Shown: in pieces, positions 1 to 7,728 of the stretch
How positions within the stretch are numbered: position 1 is the stretch's first letter
How the letters are laid out: every line of letters starts with the position of its first letter
Assembly: GCA_023663505.1 (NCBI GenBank)
Contig: JAMPHH010000018.1
Coordinates: forward strand, 1 to 57,261
DNA length: 57,261 bases
Direction of reading: 5' to 3'
Source of the DNA: Muribaculum sp.
GTDB lineage: Bacteria; Bacillota; Clostridia; Lachnospirales; Lachnospiraceae
Position numbers and translations under genes: made by a program
Notes under the pieces: generated by a model
Databases searched by the model: none
The model's input: the letters and a program-made list of their open reading frames with translations, nothing else
What the model was told of the DNA's origin: nothing

Positions 1-105
1 CGACATAAATGACCAGAATAATTTATCTAAATATCAACGGTACAGTACACTAGGGACAATGATAGGAAAGGACAAGAAAGACAAAGAAGTCAAGAAGGAG
101 GAGTA

Positions 106-2523
106 ATGATGCAAAGTAGCACGCAAATCAAAATAAAGAGACTGTTTGCAGGTATAATGGGAGCCGCCCTGCTGCTCACAGGCTGTACCCCGGCACAGTC
201 CGAAACAGCGGAGGACACACAGCCGATACAGGAATCCGGCGTTCAAGCCGGAAGCACGGTAAACACTAGCGGCTCCGCTGCCAAGGGGCGTTATGTGGAG
301 CAGGAGATACCTTGGGCAGAGAATAACGGCGGTGAAATGTCGCTCGCCCTGCTGCCACAGGAGGACGGGCTCTATCTGTTGGACGCCTATTACTCAGACG
401 CGGAGGTAAAGCTGTCAGGGGCGGACTTCTCGAAGGAGTCCGAGCTGCCACAGATTCACAACATAGATTCCGCCGAGCTTCCCAAGGTTCTGCAGGAGCA
501 CATGAAGGCGGACGATTATATCACGGATATGGTCATGGCGGAGAACGGCGCCAGAATGTATACAATATTCAGCGTACCGGATATAGAGGAGAGAAAATAC
601 TATCGTGATATGTACTTCATGGACGCCGAGGGAAATGAGCAGCCTTGGGACGGAGGGGGCTCCGTCGCCAGAGAGGATATGGCTACATACGCATATGGGG
701 GTGACGGCTGCTTTTACGTGCTTAACTACAAGTCGGGCAAAGACGAGGGAGCTCTTTACAGCGTGAATGCCGCGGACGGGGAGACCAAATACCTGATGGA
801 ATTGGACTTCTACGCATGGAGCTTTGACGTGCTTGACGGAAAAGCGTTTGTGGGAGACGATGAGGGATTACGCATTTACGACCTCTCAACCCTGCAGAAA
901 TTAGAGGAGGACACGGGGCTTACAGAGCTAATAGGGGATAGGATTGGAGTTTCCAACGGGCATTATGCGACGGGGTATTTGCTGTATCCGGGGAAGGACG
1001 GAAGCGTCTACGTGGCGACGGACAGGGGCTTGTACCGCCATGTCCTTTACGGAAACGTGTCGGAGCAGCTAATCGACGGCGCACTCTGCAGTCTTGGGGA
1101 CATCTCCAAGCTTTTTACGGATATGTATGTGGAGGAAAATGATGACGGAATGCCTGTGTTTTATTTCCTCTATGACAATCACAAGCTGATGCGTTTTGCC
1201 TATGACCCTGAGATGCCGTCCACTCCCGAGAAGACGATTCATCTGTACAGCCTGAGTGAAAATAATGACGTCCGTCTTGCAATCACGGCGTATCAATTGC
1301 TGCACCCTGAGATCTACGTGCTCTATGAGGTTGGAATGAGCGGCAGTGACGGCGTGACGAGGGAGGACGCTCTGAACAGCCTTGCCACGCGCATCGCGTC
1401 GGGGGAGGGACCGGATATCTTCCTGATGGACGATTTACCCTTACAGTCCTATATGGACAAGGGAGTGCTTATGGATTTGAGCGGACTATACGGAGAGCTT
1501 AAGAGTGAGCAGAATTATTTTGACAATATCGTGAGTGCGCTCTATACCGACGGGAAGCTATACACCATTCCGATGATGTTCCATGTGCCTATGCTTGCGG
1601 GAGACGCGGAGCTTCTAAGCGGCATCACGGACGCGGAGAGCATGGTGAAGACAATCGAGGAGTATCGTATGCCCCAAAGCGGGCTTCGGGCAGGGCTGCT
1701 TCGACCGGAGACGACGCTGCAGTGCATGTCCTTTACCTATGGCGGAAGCTGGCTGAAGCAGGACGGGAGTCTGGACAGGGAGACGCTGACGGAGTTCCTC
1801 ACATTGTGTAAAAGACTGTACGAGGCGGACAGGGCGGATATCTCTCAAGAGGAGTTGCAGGAACGCATGGATATCGCCTATTATTCCACGGATATGTTCT
1901 ACAACTCTTATCTGGTCAGCAGGCAGATGGAGAGCATGACGATGAACAGGCGCGTGTTCGGTGATGCCTTTGCCATTGGCGAATTGGGTGGCGGCATCAG
2001 ATTTGACTTTAATTATTTTTACGCTGTATTACAGCATGTTGAGGGGTCTGATTATATGCTGCTGCCCGGAAAGGGGAGGAACTGTCTGCCCGAGGCGATG
2101 TTGGCGGTCAACGGGGCGACCACAATCCCTGAGGAGGCATGTGATTTCGTGAAATATATGTTGTCGGACTATTTGGAGGAGACAGAGCTGAACACGGGGA
2201 TTCCAATCAGCAGAGACGCACTATTATCTATGGAGAAAAATCCTTATGCGGGGGAAGAGGAGCCTTGGAAGCCTTATAGCTATCATACATTAGGTATGGC
2301 GGACGGCAGTACGACCATCAGCACTGATGTCGCATGGCAGCGGGAGGAGGTCTACGCCAAATATAACGCCATGCTCGACAGCATTGACAGCGTGAACCTG
2401 TGCGAGCATGAGCTGTTGGAGGCAGTTTTGTCAGGCGGGACGCCCGCTCTGACAGGGGAGAAGACTATTGAGGAGACCGTAGATGAGATTGCCAAGAAAG
2501 TACAGATTTATCTCGCGGAGTGA
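106..2523 (+). CDS. Oversized lipoprotein, propeller-like N-half plus extracellular solute-binding domain
   Basis: Predicted 805-residue lipoprotein. The N-terminus has a basic stretch, a hydrophobic core and a lipobox LLTGC with Cys27 as the lipidation site, so it should sit on the outer face of the membrane. Residues about 60-370 are rich in short beta/Asp/Gly segments and look propeller-like. From about residue 385 it resembles the ABC solute-binding fold (a GEGPDIFLMDD-type segment and a long C-lobe). At 805 residues it is nearly twice the usual size of a sugar-binding protein (about 430). The start at 106 (or the adjacent ATG at 109) follows GGAGGAG. The next gene overlaps by 41 bases and encodes a permease, so a transport role is likely. 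The ligand is unknown. Confidence 0.82.
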   Translation: MMQSSTQIKIKRLFAGIMGAALLLTGCTPAQSETAEDTQPIQESGVQAGSTVNTSGSAAKGRYVEQEIPWAENNGGEMSLALLPQEDGLYLLDAYYSDAEVKLSGADFSKESELPQIHNIDSAELPKVLQEHMKADDYITDMVMAENGARMYTIFSVPDIEERKYYRDMYFMDAEGNEQPWDGGGSVAREDMATYAYGGDGCFYVLNYKSGKDEGALYSVNAADGETKYLMELDFYAWSFDVLDGKAFVGDDEGLRIYDLSTLQKLEEDTGLTELIGDRIGVSNGHYATGYLLYPGKDGSVYVATDRGLYRHVLYGNVSEQLIDGALCSLGDISKLFTDMYVEENDDGMPVFYFLYDNHKLMRFAYDPEMPSTPEKTIHLYSLSENNDVRLAITAYQLLHPEIYVLYEVGMSGSDGVTREDALNSLATRIASGEGPDIFLMDDLPLQSYMDKGVLMDLSGLYGELKSEQNYFDNIVSALYTDGKLYTIPMMFHVPMLAGDAELLSGITDAESMVKTIEEYRMPQSGLRAGLLRPETTLQCMSFTYGGSWLKQDGSLDRETLTEFLTLCKRLYEADRADISQEELQERMDIAYYSTDMFYNSYLVSRQMESMTMNRRVFGDAFAIGELGGGIRFDFNYFYAVLQHVEGSDYMLLPGKGRNCLPEAMLAVNGATTIPEEACDFVKYMLSDYLEETELNTGIPISRDALLSMEKNPYAGEEEPWKPYSYHTLGMADGSTTISTDVAWQREEVYAKYNAMLDSIDSVNLCEHELLEAVLSGGTPALTGEKTIEETVDEIAKKVQIYLAE

Positions 2524-3367
2524 CGGATTAAGAGGGCATTGCTCCCGCAGGAAATATCTATGGTTCCTCCTGCCAAGCCTATTGGGAGTCAGCCTGTTCG
2601 TGCTGATTCCCTTTGGGGATGTGGTGAGGCGTTCTTTTATGACAGCACTGTCAGGAGAATTTTGCGGATTAGATAATTATGTCAGCGTATTTCACAATCA
2701 GGCATTCCGACTGGCGGTCAGAAACACGCTGCGCTTTGTGGGGGTATGCCTGCCGATTCTGTTGGTGGTGAGTCTGCTGATAGCCCTAGCCATGCAGTGG
2801 GTTTCCGCCTTGGAGAGAATTAAGACCTGTTATCTGCTGCCCATGGCGATGCCTGCCGCCACGGTCGTCTTGGTGTGGAGACTGGTATTTGCCAAGCAGG
2901 GATTTTTGAGCGGTTTATTGGGGGTGCAGTATGATTTTATGGCGGGGGAGAGAGCCTTCTGGGTACTGATCGCCACCTATGTCTGGAAAAATCTGGGCTA
3001 TACCGTGGTGCTTTGGCTTGCCGCGCTCAGGACAGTCCCCGTGGAGATCAAGGAGGCAGCGCGGGTGGACGGCTGCGGCGCGGTCAGGAGCTTTTTCCAT
3101 ATCACTCTGCCTTATCTTAGGGGTGCTGCTTATACGATCGGTATTCTTTCCTTTCTGAATACCTTTAAGGTGTTTCGTGAGGTGTATCTGATAGCGGGTT
3201 CGTATCCGGGGGAGGAGATTTATCTGCTGCAGCATGTGTTCCACAATTGGTACACGAAGCTTGACTTGGACAAGATGGCGGCGGGGGCGGTGCTTGCGGC
3301 GACGGTATTGGGAGCGGTGGCGCTCTTTATGGGACGGCTTTTGGAGGACGAAGATGAGAAAGCATAA
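2483..3367 (+). CDS. ABC transporter permease, MalF/UgpA type
   Basis: Predicted 294-residue integral membrane permease of the carbohydrate-type (CUT1) ABC importers. Several hydrophobic spans are visible, the first at about residues 27-47. Around residue 190 lies the cytoplasmic EAA loop (EAARVDGCGA followed by ITLP), which docks on the ATPase. The gene starts inside the end of the binding-protein gene, with 41 bases of overlap, and a later start is possible. It overlaps the second permease by 14 bases, which indicates translational coupling. No ATPase gene is present in the window; CUT1 systems often use a shared MsmK/MalK-type ATPase encoded elsewhere. Confidence 0.88.
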   Translation: MRLPRKYRFISRSDGLRGHCSRRKYLWFLLPSLLGVSLFVLIPFGDVVRRSFMTALSGEFCGLDNYVSVFHNQAFRLAVRNTLRFVGVCLPILLVVSLLIALAMQWVSALERIKTCYLLPMAMPAATVVLVWRLVFAKQGFLSGLLGVQYDFMAGERAFWVLIATYVWKNLGYTVVLWLAALRTVPVEIKEAARVDGCGAVRSFFHITLPYLRGAAYTIGILSFLNTFKVFREVYLIAGSYPGEEIYLLQHVFHNWYTKLDLDKMAAGAVLAATVLGAVALFMGRLLEDEDEKA

Positions 3368-4220
3368 ATTGAGGAAATGGGTCGGGGGATTGTGTGCCGC
3401 GCTTCCCGTGGCGGCTCTGGGACTGTTATTTTTCCTGCCGATCGGCATTCTGGTGTCAGGCTCGATTGCTGACGCGGTGGAATGGCAGGGGAGACTGGAG
3501 CCTATGCTGAAGGAGGGGGAGGGATTTATCGGCTGGCGGTGGATACCGGATTATCCCACGGGGGAGCATTTTAAGCGGCTTTTATTTTACTCGCCCGGAT
3601 TCCTGCACCTGTTCTGGAATTCCATATGGACAGTGGGGACGATTCTTGCCGGGCAGCTCCTTATGGGAGTGCCTGCGGCATGGGCTTTCGCGGCATTTTC
3701 CTTTCGGGGCAGAAGGACTCTTTTTCAGCTCTATATTATCCTGATGCTTCTGCCCTTTCAGGTGACGATGCTGTCAAGATATCTGGTGCTGCGGGAGCTG
3801 TCACTGTTAAACACAAGCGCTTCCGTGATACTGCCCGCGGTGTTTTCCACATTTCCGGTGTTTCTGGTTTATCGAAGCTTTCGGGGGATTCCGAGGGAGC
3901 TTCTGGAGGCGGCGCGCATGGACGGGGCGGGGGAGGGGAGAATCTTCCGGCAGATTGGGCTGCCGCTTGCGAAGGGCGGCTTGTCTGCCTGCTTTGTGTT
4001 GAGCTTCTTGGAGAGCTGGAATATGATGGAGGAGCCGCTTGCCTTTCTTAAGGACAAAGCCCTGTGGCCATTGTCCTTGTATCTGCCCGAGATTAGTCTG
4101 ACACAGGCGGGGTTTGCGGCGGCAGCCTCCATGATTACTTTGACGGTGTCGCTTTTTGTGTTCGGACTCTTTCGGGATTCGTTAGAGCAGGGAATTGCCG
4201 CCAGTGGGATTAAGGCGTGA
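3354..4220 (+). CDS. ABC transporter permease, MalG/UgpE type
   Basis: Predicted 288-residue second permease of the same importer. The ATG at 3354 (MRKHKLRKW) is chosen because it starts the hydrophobic N-terminal helix and overlaps the upstream permease by 14 bases. Upstream in-frame codons encode an Arg/Trp-rich shadow of the other gene. The EAA loop is clear near residue 180 (EAARMDGAGE then IGLP). A periplasmic-side segment of about 50 residues follows the first helix, as in MalG relatives. With the preceding two genes it forms a binding protein/permease/permease set. Substrate cannot be inferred from sequence. Confidence 0.88.
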   Translation: MRKHKLRKWVGGLCAALPVAALGLLFFLPIGILVSGSIADAVEWQGRLEPMLKEGEGFIGWRWIPDYPTGEHFKRLLFYSPGFLHLFWNSIWTVGTILAGQLLMGVPAAWAFAAFSFRGRRTLFQLYIILMLLPFQVTMLSRYLVLRELSLLNTSASVILPAVFSTFPVFLVYRSFRGIPRELLEAARMDGAGEGRIFRQIGLPLAKGGLSACFVLSFLESWNMMEEPLAFLKDKALWPLSLYLPEISLTQAGFAAAASMITLTVSLFVFGLFRDSLEQGIAASGIKA

Positions 4221-4227
4221 GGTGATA

Positions 4228-4286
4228 GGTTGAAAAATAAATTTTTCAACCGGCACTTTGTGTCTGCGCGTTGCTTGACACAAAGT
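4228..4286 (+). promoter_or_regulatory. Two consecutive hairpins in the leader of the HlyD-like gene
   Basis: A perfect 11-bp inverted repeat (GGTTGAAAAAT / ATTTTTCAACC, 2-nt loop, 4228-4251) is followed by a 10-bp inverted repeat (ACTTTGTGTC at 4255-4264, GACACAAAGT at 4277-4286). The second stem ends 5 nt before the ATG at 4292. No T-tract follows either stem, so this is not a standard terminator. It could limit translation of the adaptor or stabilise a processed mRNA end. Confidence 0.5.
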
Positions 4287-4291
4287 TGCTT

Positions 4292-5656
4292 ATGCGCAAA
4301 AGCAGCGCAGAAATGGGGATTAGGTTGAAAAAGGGTGTATTGAGCGGATTTTTAATTTTTCTGGCGTTTATGGCAGTGTGTACCGTGATTGCCAAGGGAA
4401 TCTATAAGGCAGGGCTTGCAAGGGTAAGTGTCTGTCAGCCGGAGAAAATGAGCATTTCCCATAGGATTCACGGTGTGGGAAGCATCGTGGCGGGGGAGGA
4501 GTATGGGGTTTACACGGTGGCTGGGTTGAGGGTTCAGGCGGTGTTTGTGCAGGCGGGGGAAAAGGTGGCGGCAGGGGCTGACCTTTTTGCGGTGGACATG
4601 CAGGATCTGCAGGCGGAGCTTGCGGCGGCGCAGGCACAGGCGGATTATCTGCAGGCGCAGCTTAAGGATTTGGAGGGCGCGGCAAAGGAGCAGGGGCAGG
4701 AGAAGGAGCTTCAGGCGGCGAGACTGCAGGCGGATTATGAGCTATTGGTGCATGAGCAGGATCTGCTGATCGAGGCATGTGAGCTTGCGGAGGACAGCGC
4801 AAGGCTGCGACTGAAGGACGCGCAGCAGCAGGTGAAGGAGGGGACTGTGGAGTCGGATTTGGACGCGAAGCTCTTGAAGGTGGAATATGAGCGGGCGCAG
4901 AACGCGACGGAGCAGGCGAGATTTCACAAGGAGGAGGTTCTAAGAGAGTGGAACCGCAGCTTGGAGGATGCGCAGAGGAAGGCTCTCGAGGAGACGGCGC
5001 AGACGGTAAGGCTTCGTGGGGAGCTCGCGGCGGAGAAGGTGAAGCTGGAGCAGTTGAATACCCTCGCGGAGGCGGAGGGAAGGGTCAGCATAGCGGAGGA
5101 GAGCCTGATTCTGGGGAGCCTTTTGGAGATCGGGCAGCGCACACCGGACGGGGCATGTATCCTCTACACGGCACTGGACGACGCGGGGGAGATCGAGGTG
5201 CCGTTAGAGGAGGGGGACGCCGCGCTCTTGTCCATGGGAGACAGCGTGAACCTGCAATATAAGACTGCGATTGGAGAGACGAGGAAGGAGACCGGAATTA
5301 TCTCCTATATCGGACAGGAGGACGGTCGGAGGCTTTTGCGAATCGAGACGGAAGCGACGGGTATGCTGCCGGGGCAGACTGTCAATATGGAGACGGTCTA
5401 TAAGAGCGAGACATATGGACTGGTGCTTCCGGTGGGCGCCTTGGTAGAGGAGAGCACAGGGATTTGCGTGTTTGTGGTGGAGCAATATGAGGGGATTTTG
5501 GGCATGGAGGAGCGGGTGCGCAAGATTCCGGTCACGGTGGTGGAGCAGAACGAGAGCTATGCGGCGGTGAACAGCGTGGGGCTTGACGAGAACAGCGCGG
5601 TGGTACAGAGCAGCAGCAAGACGCTGCAGGAGGGCGATGTGGTGAGGGTTCAGTAG
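4292..5656 (+). CDS. HlyD/AcrA-family efflux adaptor (membrane fusion protein)
   Basis: Predicted membrane-anchored adaptor of about 454 residues. One N-terminal transmembrane helix (about residues 16-36) is followed by a lipoyl-like half-motif (GVGSIVAGEEYGVYTVAGLRV region). Then comes a long Ala/Glu/Gln-rich coiled coil (roughly nt 4600-5090) and a beta-barrel region with GQTVNM and a C-terminal beta domain. Such adaptors link an inner-membrane pump to outer structures. In Gram-positives they usually pair with MacB-like exporters, yet here the neighbours are MalFG-like permeases. The start is uncertain: the ATG at 4292 is used, with TTG 4271 and ATG 4313 as alternatives, and no strong ribosome site is seen. 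The gene lies 71 bases after the permease and is probably co-transcribed. Confidence 0.8.
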   Translation: MRKSSAEMGIRLKKGVLSGFLIFLAFMAVCTVIAKGIYKAGLARVSVCQPEKMSISHRIHGVGSIVAGEEYGVYTVAGLRVQAVFVQAGEKVAAGADLFAVDMQDLQAELAAAQAQADYLQAQLKDLEGAAKEQGQEKELQAARLQADYELLVHEQDLLIEACELAEDSARLRLKDAQQQVKEGTVESDLDAKLLKVEYERAQNATEQARFHKEEVLREWNRSLEDAQRKALEETAQTVRLRGELAAEKVKLEQLNTLAEAEGRVSIAEESLILGSLLEIGQRTPDGACILYTALDDAGEIEVPLEEGDAALLSMGDSVNLQYKTAIGETRKETGIISYIGQEDGRRLLRIETEATGMLPGQTVNMETVYKSETYGLVLPVGALVEESTGICVFVVEQYEGILGMEERVRKIPVTVVEQNESYAAVNSVGLDENSAVVQSSSKTLQEGDVVRVQ

Positions 5657-5679
5657 TTTTTTCAGCCATAGAATGATTT

Positions 5680-5715
5680 GTTAGTTGAGCGTATTTGGTT
5701 AGTTGAGCATATTTG
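5680..5715. repeat. 18-bp tandem direct repeat, two copies
   Basis: GTTAGTTGAGCGTATTTG at 5680-5697 is repeated at 5698-5715 with a single G-to-A change. It lies 24 bases after the HlyD-like gene, between that gene and the long inverted repeat. Function unknown. Confidence 0.75.
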
Positions 5716-5732
5716 TTTTGTACGGATATCAA

Positions 5733-5957
5733 GGCGGGAGATGACTGGGAGTGTTTTGCGGACTTCGGCGGAGGTTGGAGCGTTTTCTTATAGTGCGCCC
5801 AAATCCTAGGGTGAAATGCGCATGGATGCGCATTTCAGGCTTTATGGTGCATGGATGCACCTTAAAGCCGACCCGCAAATTGCAATATCCAACCCCGCAC
5901 TATTAGAAAACACCCAACCGCAGCCAGTCCGCAAAACACTCCCAGTCATCTCCCGCC
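5733..5957. repeat. Long inverted-repeat element (about 225 bp) with two internal mini-hairpins
   Basis: A perfect 32-bp arm at 5733-5764 is the reverse complement of 5926-5957. Just inside, a further stretch is imperfectly complementary (GGTTGGAGCGTTTTCTTATA against the 5890-5918 region). The centre holds two small palindromes with GG loops: GAAATGCGCAT at 5813-5823 with its mate at 5826-5836, and GGTGCAT at 5846-5852 with ATGCACC at 5855-5861, the latter flanked by GGCTTTA/TAAAGCC. No reading frame is evident. It looks like a MITE-like or structured-RNA element. No clear target-site duplication was found. Confidence 0.8.
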
Positions 5958-5998
5958 GCCCCTCCGCACTATGCTTTGAATGCTGACTGTTACAATTC

Positions 5999-6054
5999 TT
6001 GACTTTACATTGTTGACTCTATATTGTTGACTTTACATTGTTGACTTTACATCA
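5999..6054. repeat. Four tandem 14-bp repeats, TTGACTTTACATTG
   Basis: The units lie at 5999-6012, 6013-6026, 6027-6040 and 6041-6054. Units 1 and 3 are identical, unit 2 has two C/T changes, and unit 4 differs in the last two bases. Each unit begins with TTGAC, which matches the core of a SigA -35 box. The array ends 8 bases before the probable gltX promoter. Confidence 0.8.
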
Positions 6055-6062
6055 AAGTTGTC

Positions 6063-6092
6063 TTGGACATTCGGCGCATAGTGTGGTAAAAT
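6063..6092 (+). promoter_or_regulatory. Candidate SigA promoter for gltX
   Basis: TTGGAC at 6063-6068, an 18-base spacer and TAAAAT at 6087-6092. It lies 130 bases before the gltX start, so the transcript would carry the dispersed palindromic repeat in its leader. Confidence 0.5.
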
Positions 6093-6095
6093 AGC

Positions 6096-6180
6096 TTTAT
6101 TCCCGCGAGCAATGAGCCAAACGACCATGCTTGCATAGGGCATAAAGTCAGCAAGCTGACTTGGCGAATGCCGCGAGGGA
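6096..6180. repeat. Dispersed palindromic repeat, copy 1
   Basis: It begins TTTATTCCCGCGAGCAATGA and ends TTGGCGAATGCCGCGAGGGA; the ends are imperfect inverted copies of each other. A second copy at 15669-15734 shares both ends and the CATGCTTGCAT core. This copy carries an extra internal palindrome, GTCAGC-AA-GCTGAC, at 6147-6160. It sits between the promoter and the gltX ribosome site. Confidence 0.75.
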
Positions 6181-6224
6181 CAAATTGCCCGAAAAGGAAA
6201 TTACAGCCAAGGAGGAGTATTTTT

Positions 6225-7715
6225 ATGGCAAAGATTCGTACCAGATACGCACCCAGTCCCACAGGGCGCATGCATGTGGGAAATCTGCGTTCTGCATTAT
6301 ATGAATTTCTGATTGCAAAGCATGAGGACGGCGTGTTCATGCTGCGTATTGAGGACACCGACCAAGAGCGTTTTGTGGAGGGGGCGACGGAGATCATTTA
6401 CCGCACCTTGGAGCAGACGGGGCTTGTCCATGACGAGGGACCTGACAAGGATGGCGGCGTGGGTCCTTATGTGCAGAGTGAACGCATGAAGACAGGCATT
6501 TATATGAAATATGCCAAGGAGCTGATTGACAAGGGAGAGGCTTATTACTGCTTCTGTGACAAGGAGAGATTGGCGGGGCTTAAGACGGAGGTTGTGGAGG
6601 GCAAGGAGATCAGCATCTATGACAAGCATTGCCTGTCGCTGTCCAAGGAGGAGGTGGAAGCGAATCTGGCGTCCGGAAAGCCCTTTGTCATTCGCCAAAA
6701 TATCCCCAATGAGGGACAGACTACCTTTCACGATGAGCTTTATGGAGATATCACGGTGGAAAACGCGGAGCTGGACGATATGATCCTGATTAAATCCGAC
6801 GGCTATCCCACCTATAATTTTGCCAATGTGGTGGACGACCATACCATGAATATCACCCATGTGGTGAGGGGCAACGAGTACCTTTCCTCCTCGCCGAAGT
6901 ACCAGAGACTTTATGACGCCTTCGGTTGGCAGAGTCCGGTATATATTCATCTGCCGCTGATTACGGACGAGAATCACAAGAAGCTTTCCAAGCGGAGCGG
7001 GCATTCCTCCTTTGAGGATTTACTGGAGCAGGGGTTCGTGACGGAGGCGGTGGTAAATTATATCGCCCTTCTCGGGTGGAGTCCGGAGGAAAATAGGGAG
7101 ATCTTCACACTGGACGAGCTGATTCGGGAGTTTGACTATCACCGCATCAGCAAGTCGCCCGCGGTGTTTGACATCGTGAAGCTGCGTTGGATGAACGGTG
7201 AGTATATCAAGGCAATGGATTTTGACACCTTTTACGAGATGGCGGAGCCGTATTTAAAGGCTGTTTTGAAGAAGGACTTTGATTTAAAAAGGATTGCCAA
7301 CATGGTAAAGACCCGTATCGAGGTGTTTCCGGATATCGCGGGGCATGTGGACTTTTTTGAGGAGCTGCCCGAATATGATGTGGCAATGTATACCCATAAG
7401 AAAATGAAGACCAATTCCGAGTCCTCTCTGGAGGTTTTGCGTGAGGTCTTGCCAATCTTGGAGTCACAGGAGGATTACAGTAATGACGGGCTGTATCAGG
7501 CTCTTGTGAAATATGCGGAGGAGAAGGGGGAGCGGAGCGGTCAGACGGTGAAAATCGGCTTTGTGATGTGGCCGATTCGCACGGCTGTCTCCGGCAAGCA
7601 GATGACCCCCGCGGGCGCCACCGAGATCATGGAGGTGCTTGGCAAGGAGGAGAGTCTGCGCCGCATCAGAAAAGGAATCTCTCTTTTGGAGGGCGCTGCG
7701 GGTGCGGCAGATTAA
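6225..7715 (+). CDS. gltX: Glutamate--tRNA ligase
   Basis: Cytoplasmic class I aminoacyl-tRNA synthetase that charges tRNA-Glu, 496 residues. The ATG at 6225 is chosen because AAGGAGGAG lies 7-8 bases upstream and the protein then opens MAKIRTRYAPSPTG, with the class I HIGH-type motif HVGN at about residues 17-20. The second signature, KLSKRSG, is near residue 252. Rossmann-fold, stem-contact and anticodon-binding regions are present in the usual order. Length matches the family. The last codons are followed 14 bases later by the helicase gene. The leader contains a dispersed repeat. In many Firmicutes this enzyme also mischarges tRNA-Gln, but the sequence here does not decide that. Confidence 0.97.
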   Translation: MAKIRTRYAPSPTGRMHVGNLRSALYEFLIAKHEDGVFMLRIEDTDQERFVEGATEIIYRTLEQTGLVHDEGPDKDGGVGPYVQSERMKTGIYMKYAKELIDKGEAYYCFCDKERLAGLKTEVVEGKEISIYDKHCLSLSKEEVEANLASGKPFVIRQNIPNEGQTTFHDELYGDITVENAELDDMILIKSDGYPTYNFANVVDDHTMNITHVVRGNEYLSSSPKYQRLYDAFGWQSPVYIHLPLITDENHKKLSKRSGHSSFEDLLEQGFVTEAVVNYIALLGWSPEENREIFTLDELIREFDYHRISKSPAVFDIVKLRWMNGEYIKAMDFDTFYEMAEPYLKAVLKKDFDLKRIANMVKTRIEVFPDIAGHVDFFEELPEYDVAMYTHKKMKTNSESSLEVLREVLPILESQEDYSNDGLYQALVKYAEEKGERSGQTVKIGFVMWPIRTAVSGKQMTPAGATEIMEVLGKEESLRRIRKGISLLEGAAGAAD

Positions 7716-7728
7716 TCAAAATGCAGGC

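Noticed and set aside
5999..6054. Possible CRISPR-like array
   Set aside because: Units are 14 bp and directly adjacent with no spacers, and no cas genes are in the window.
6096..6180. Riboswitch in the gltX leader
   Set aside because: The structured segment is a copy of a dispersed repeat also present before aroC on the other strand and in the aroC end, so a gene-specific riboswitch is unlikely.
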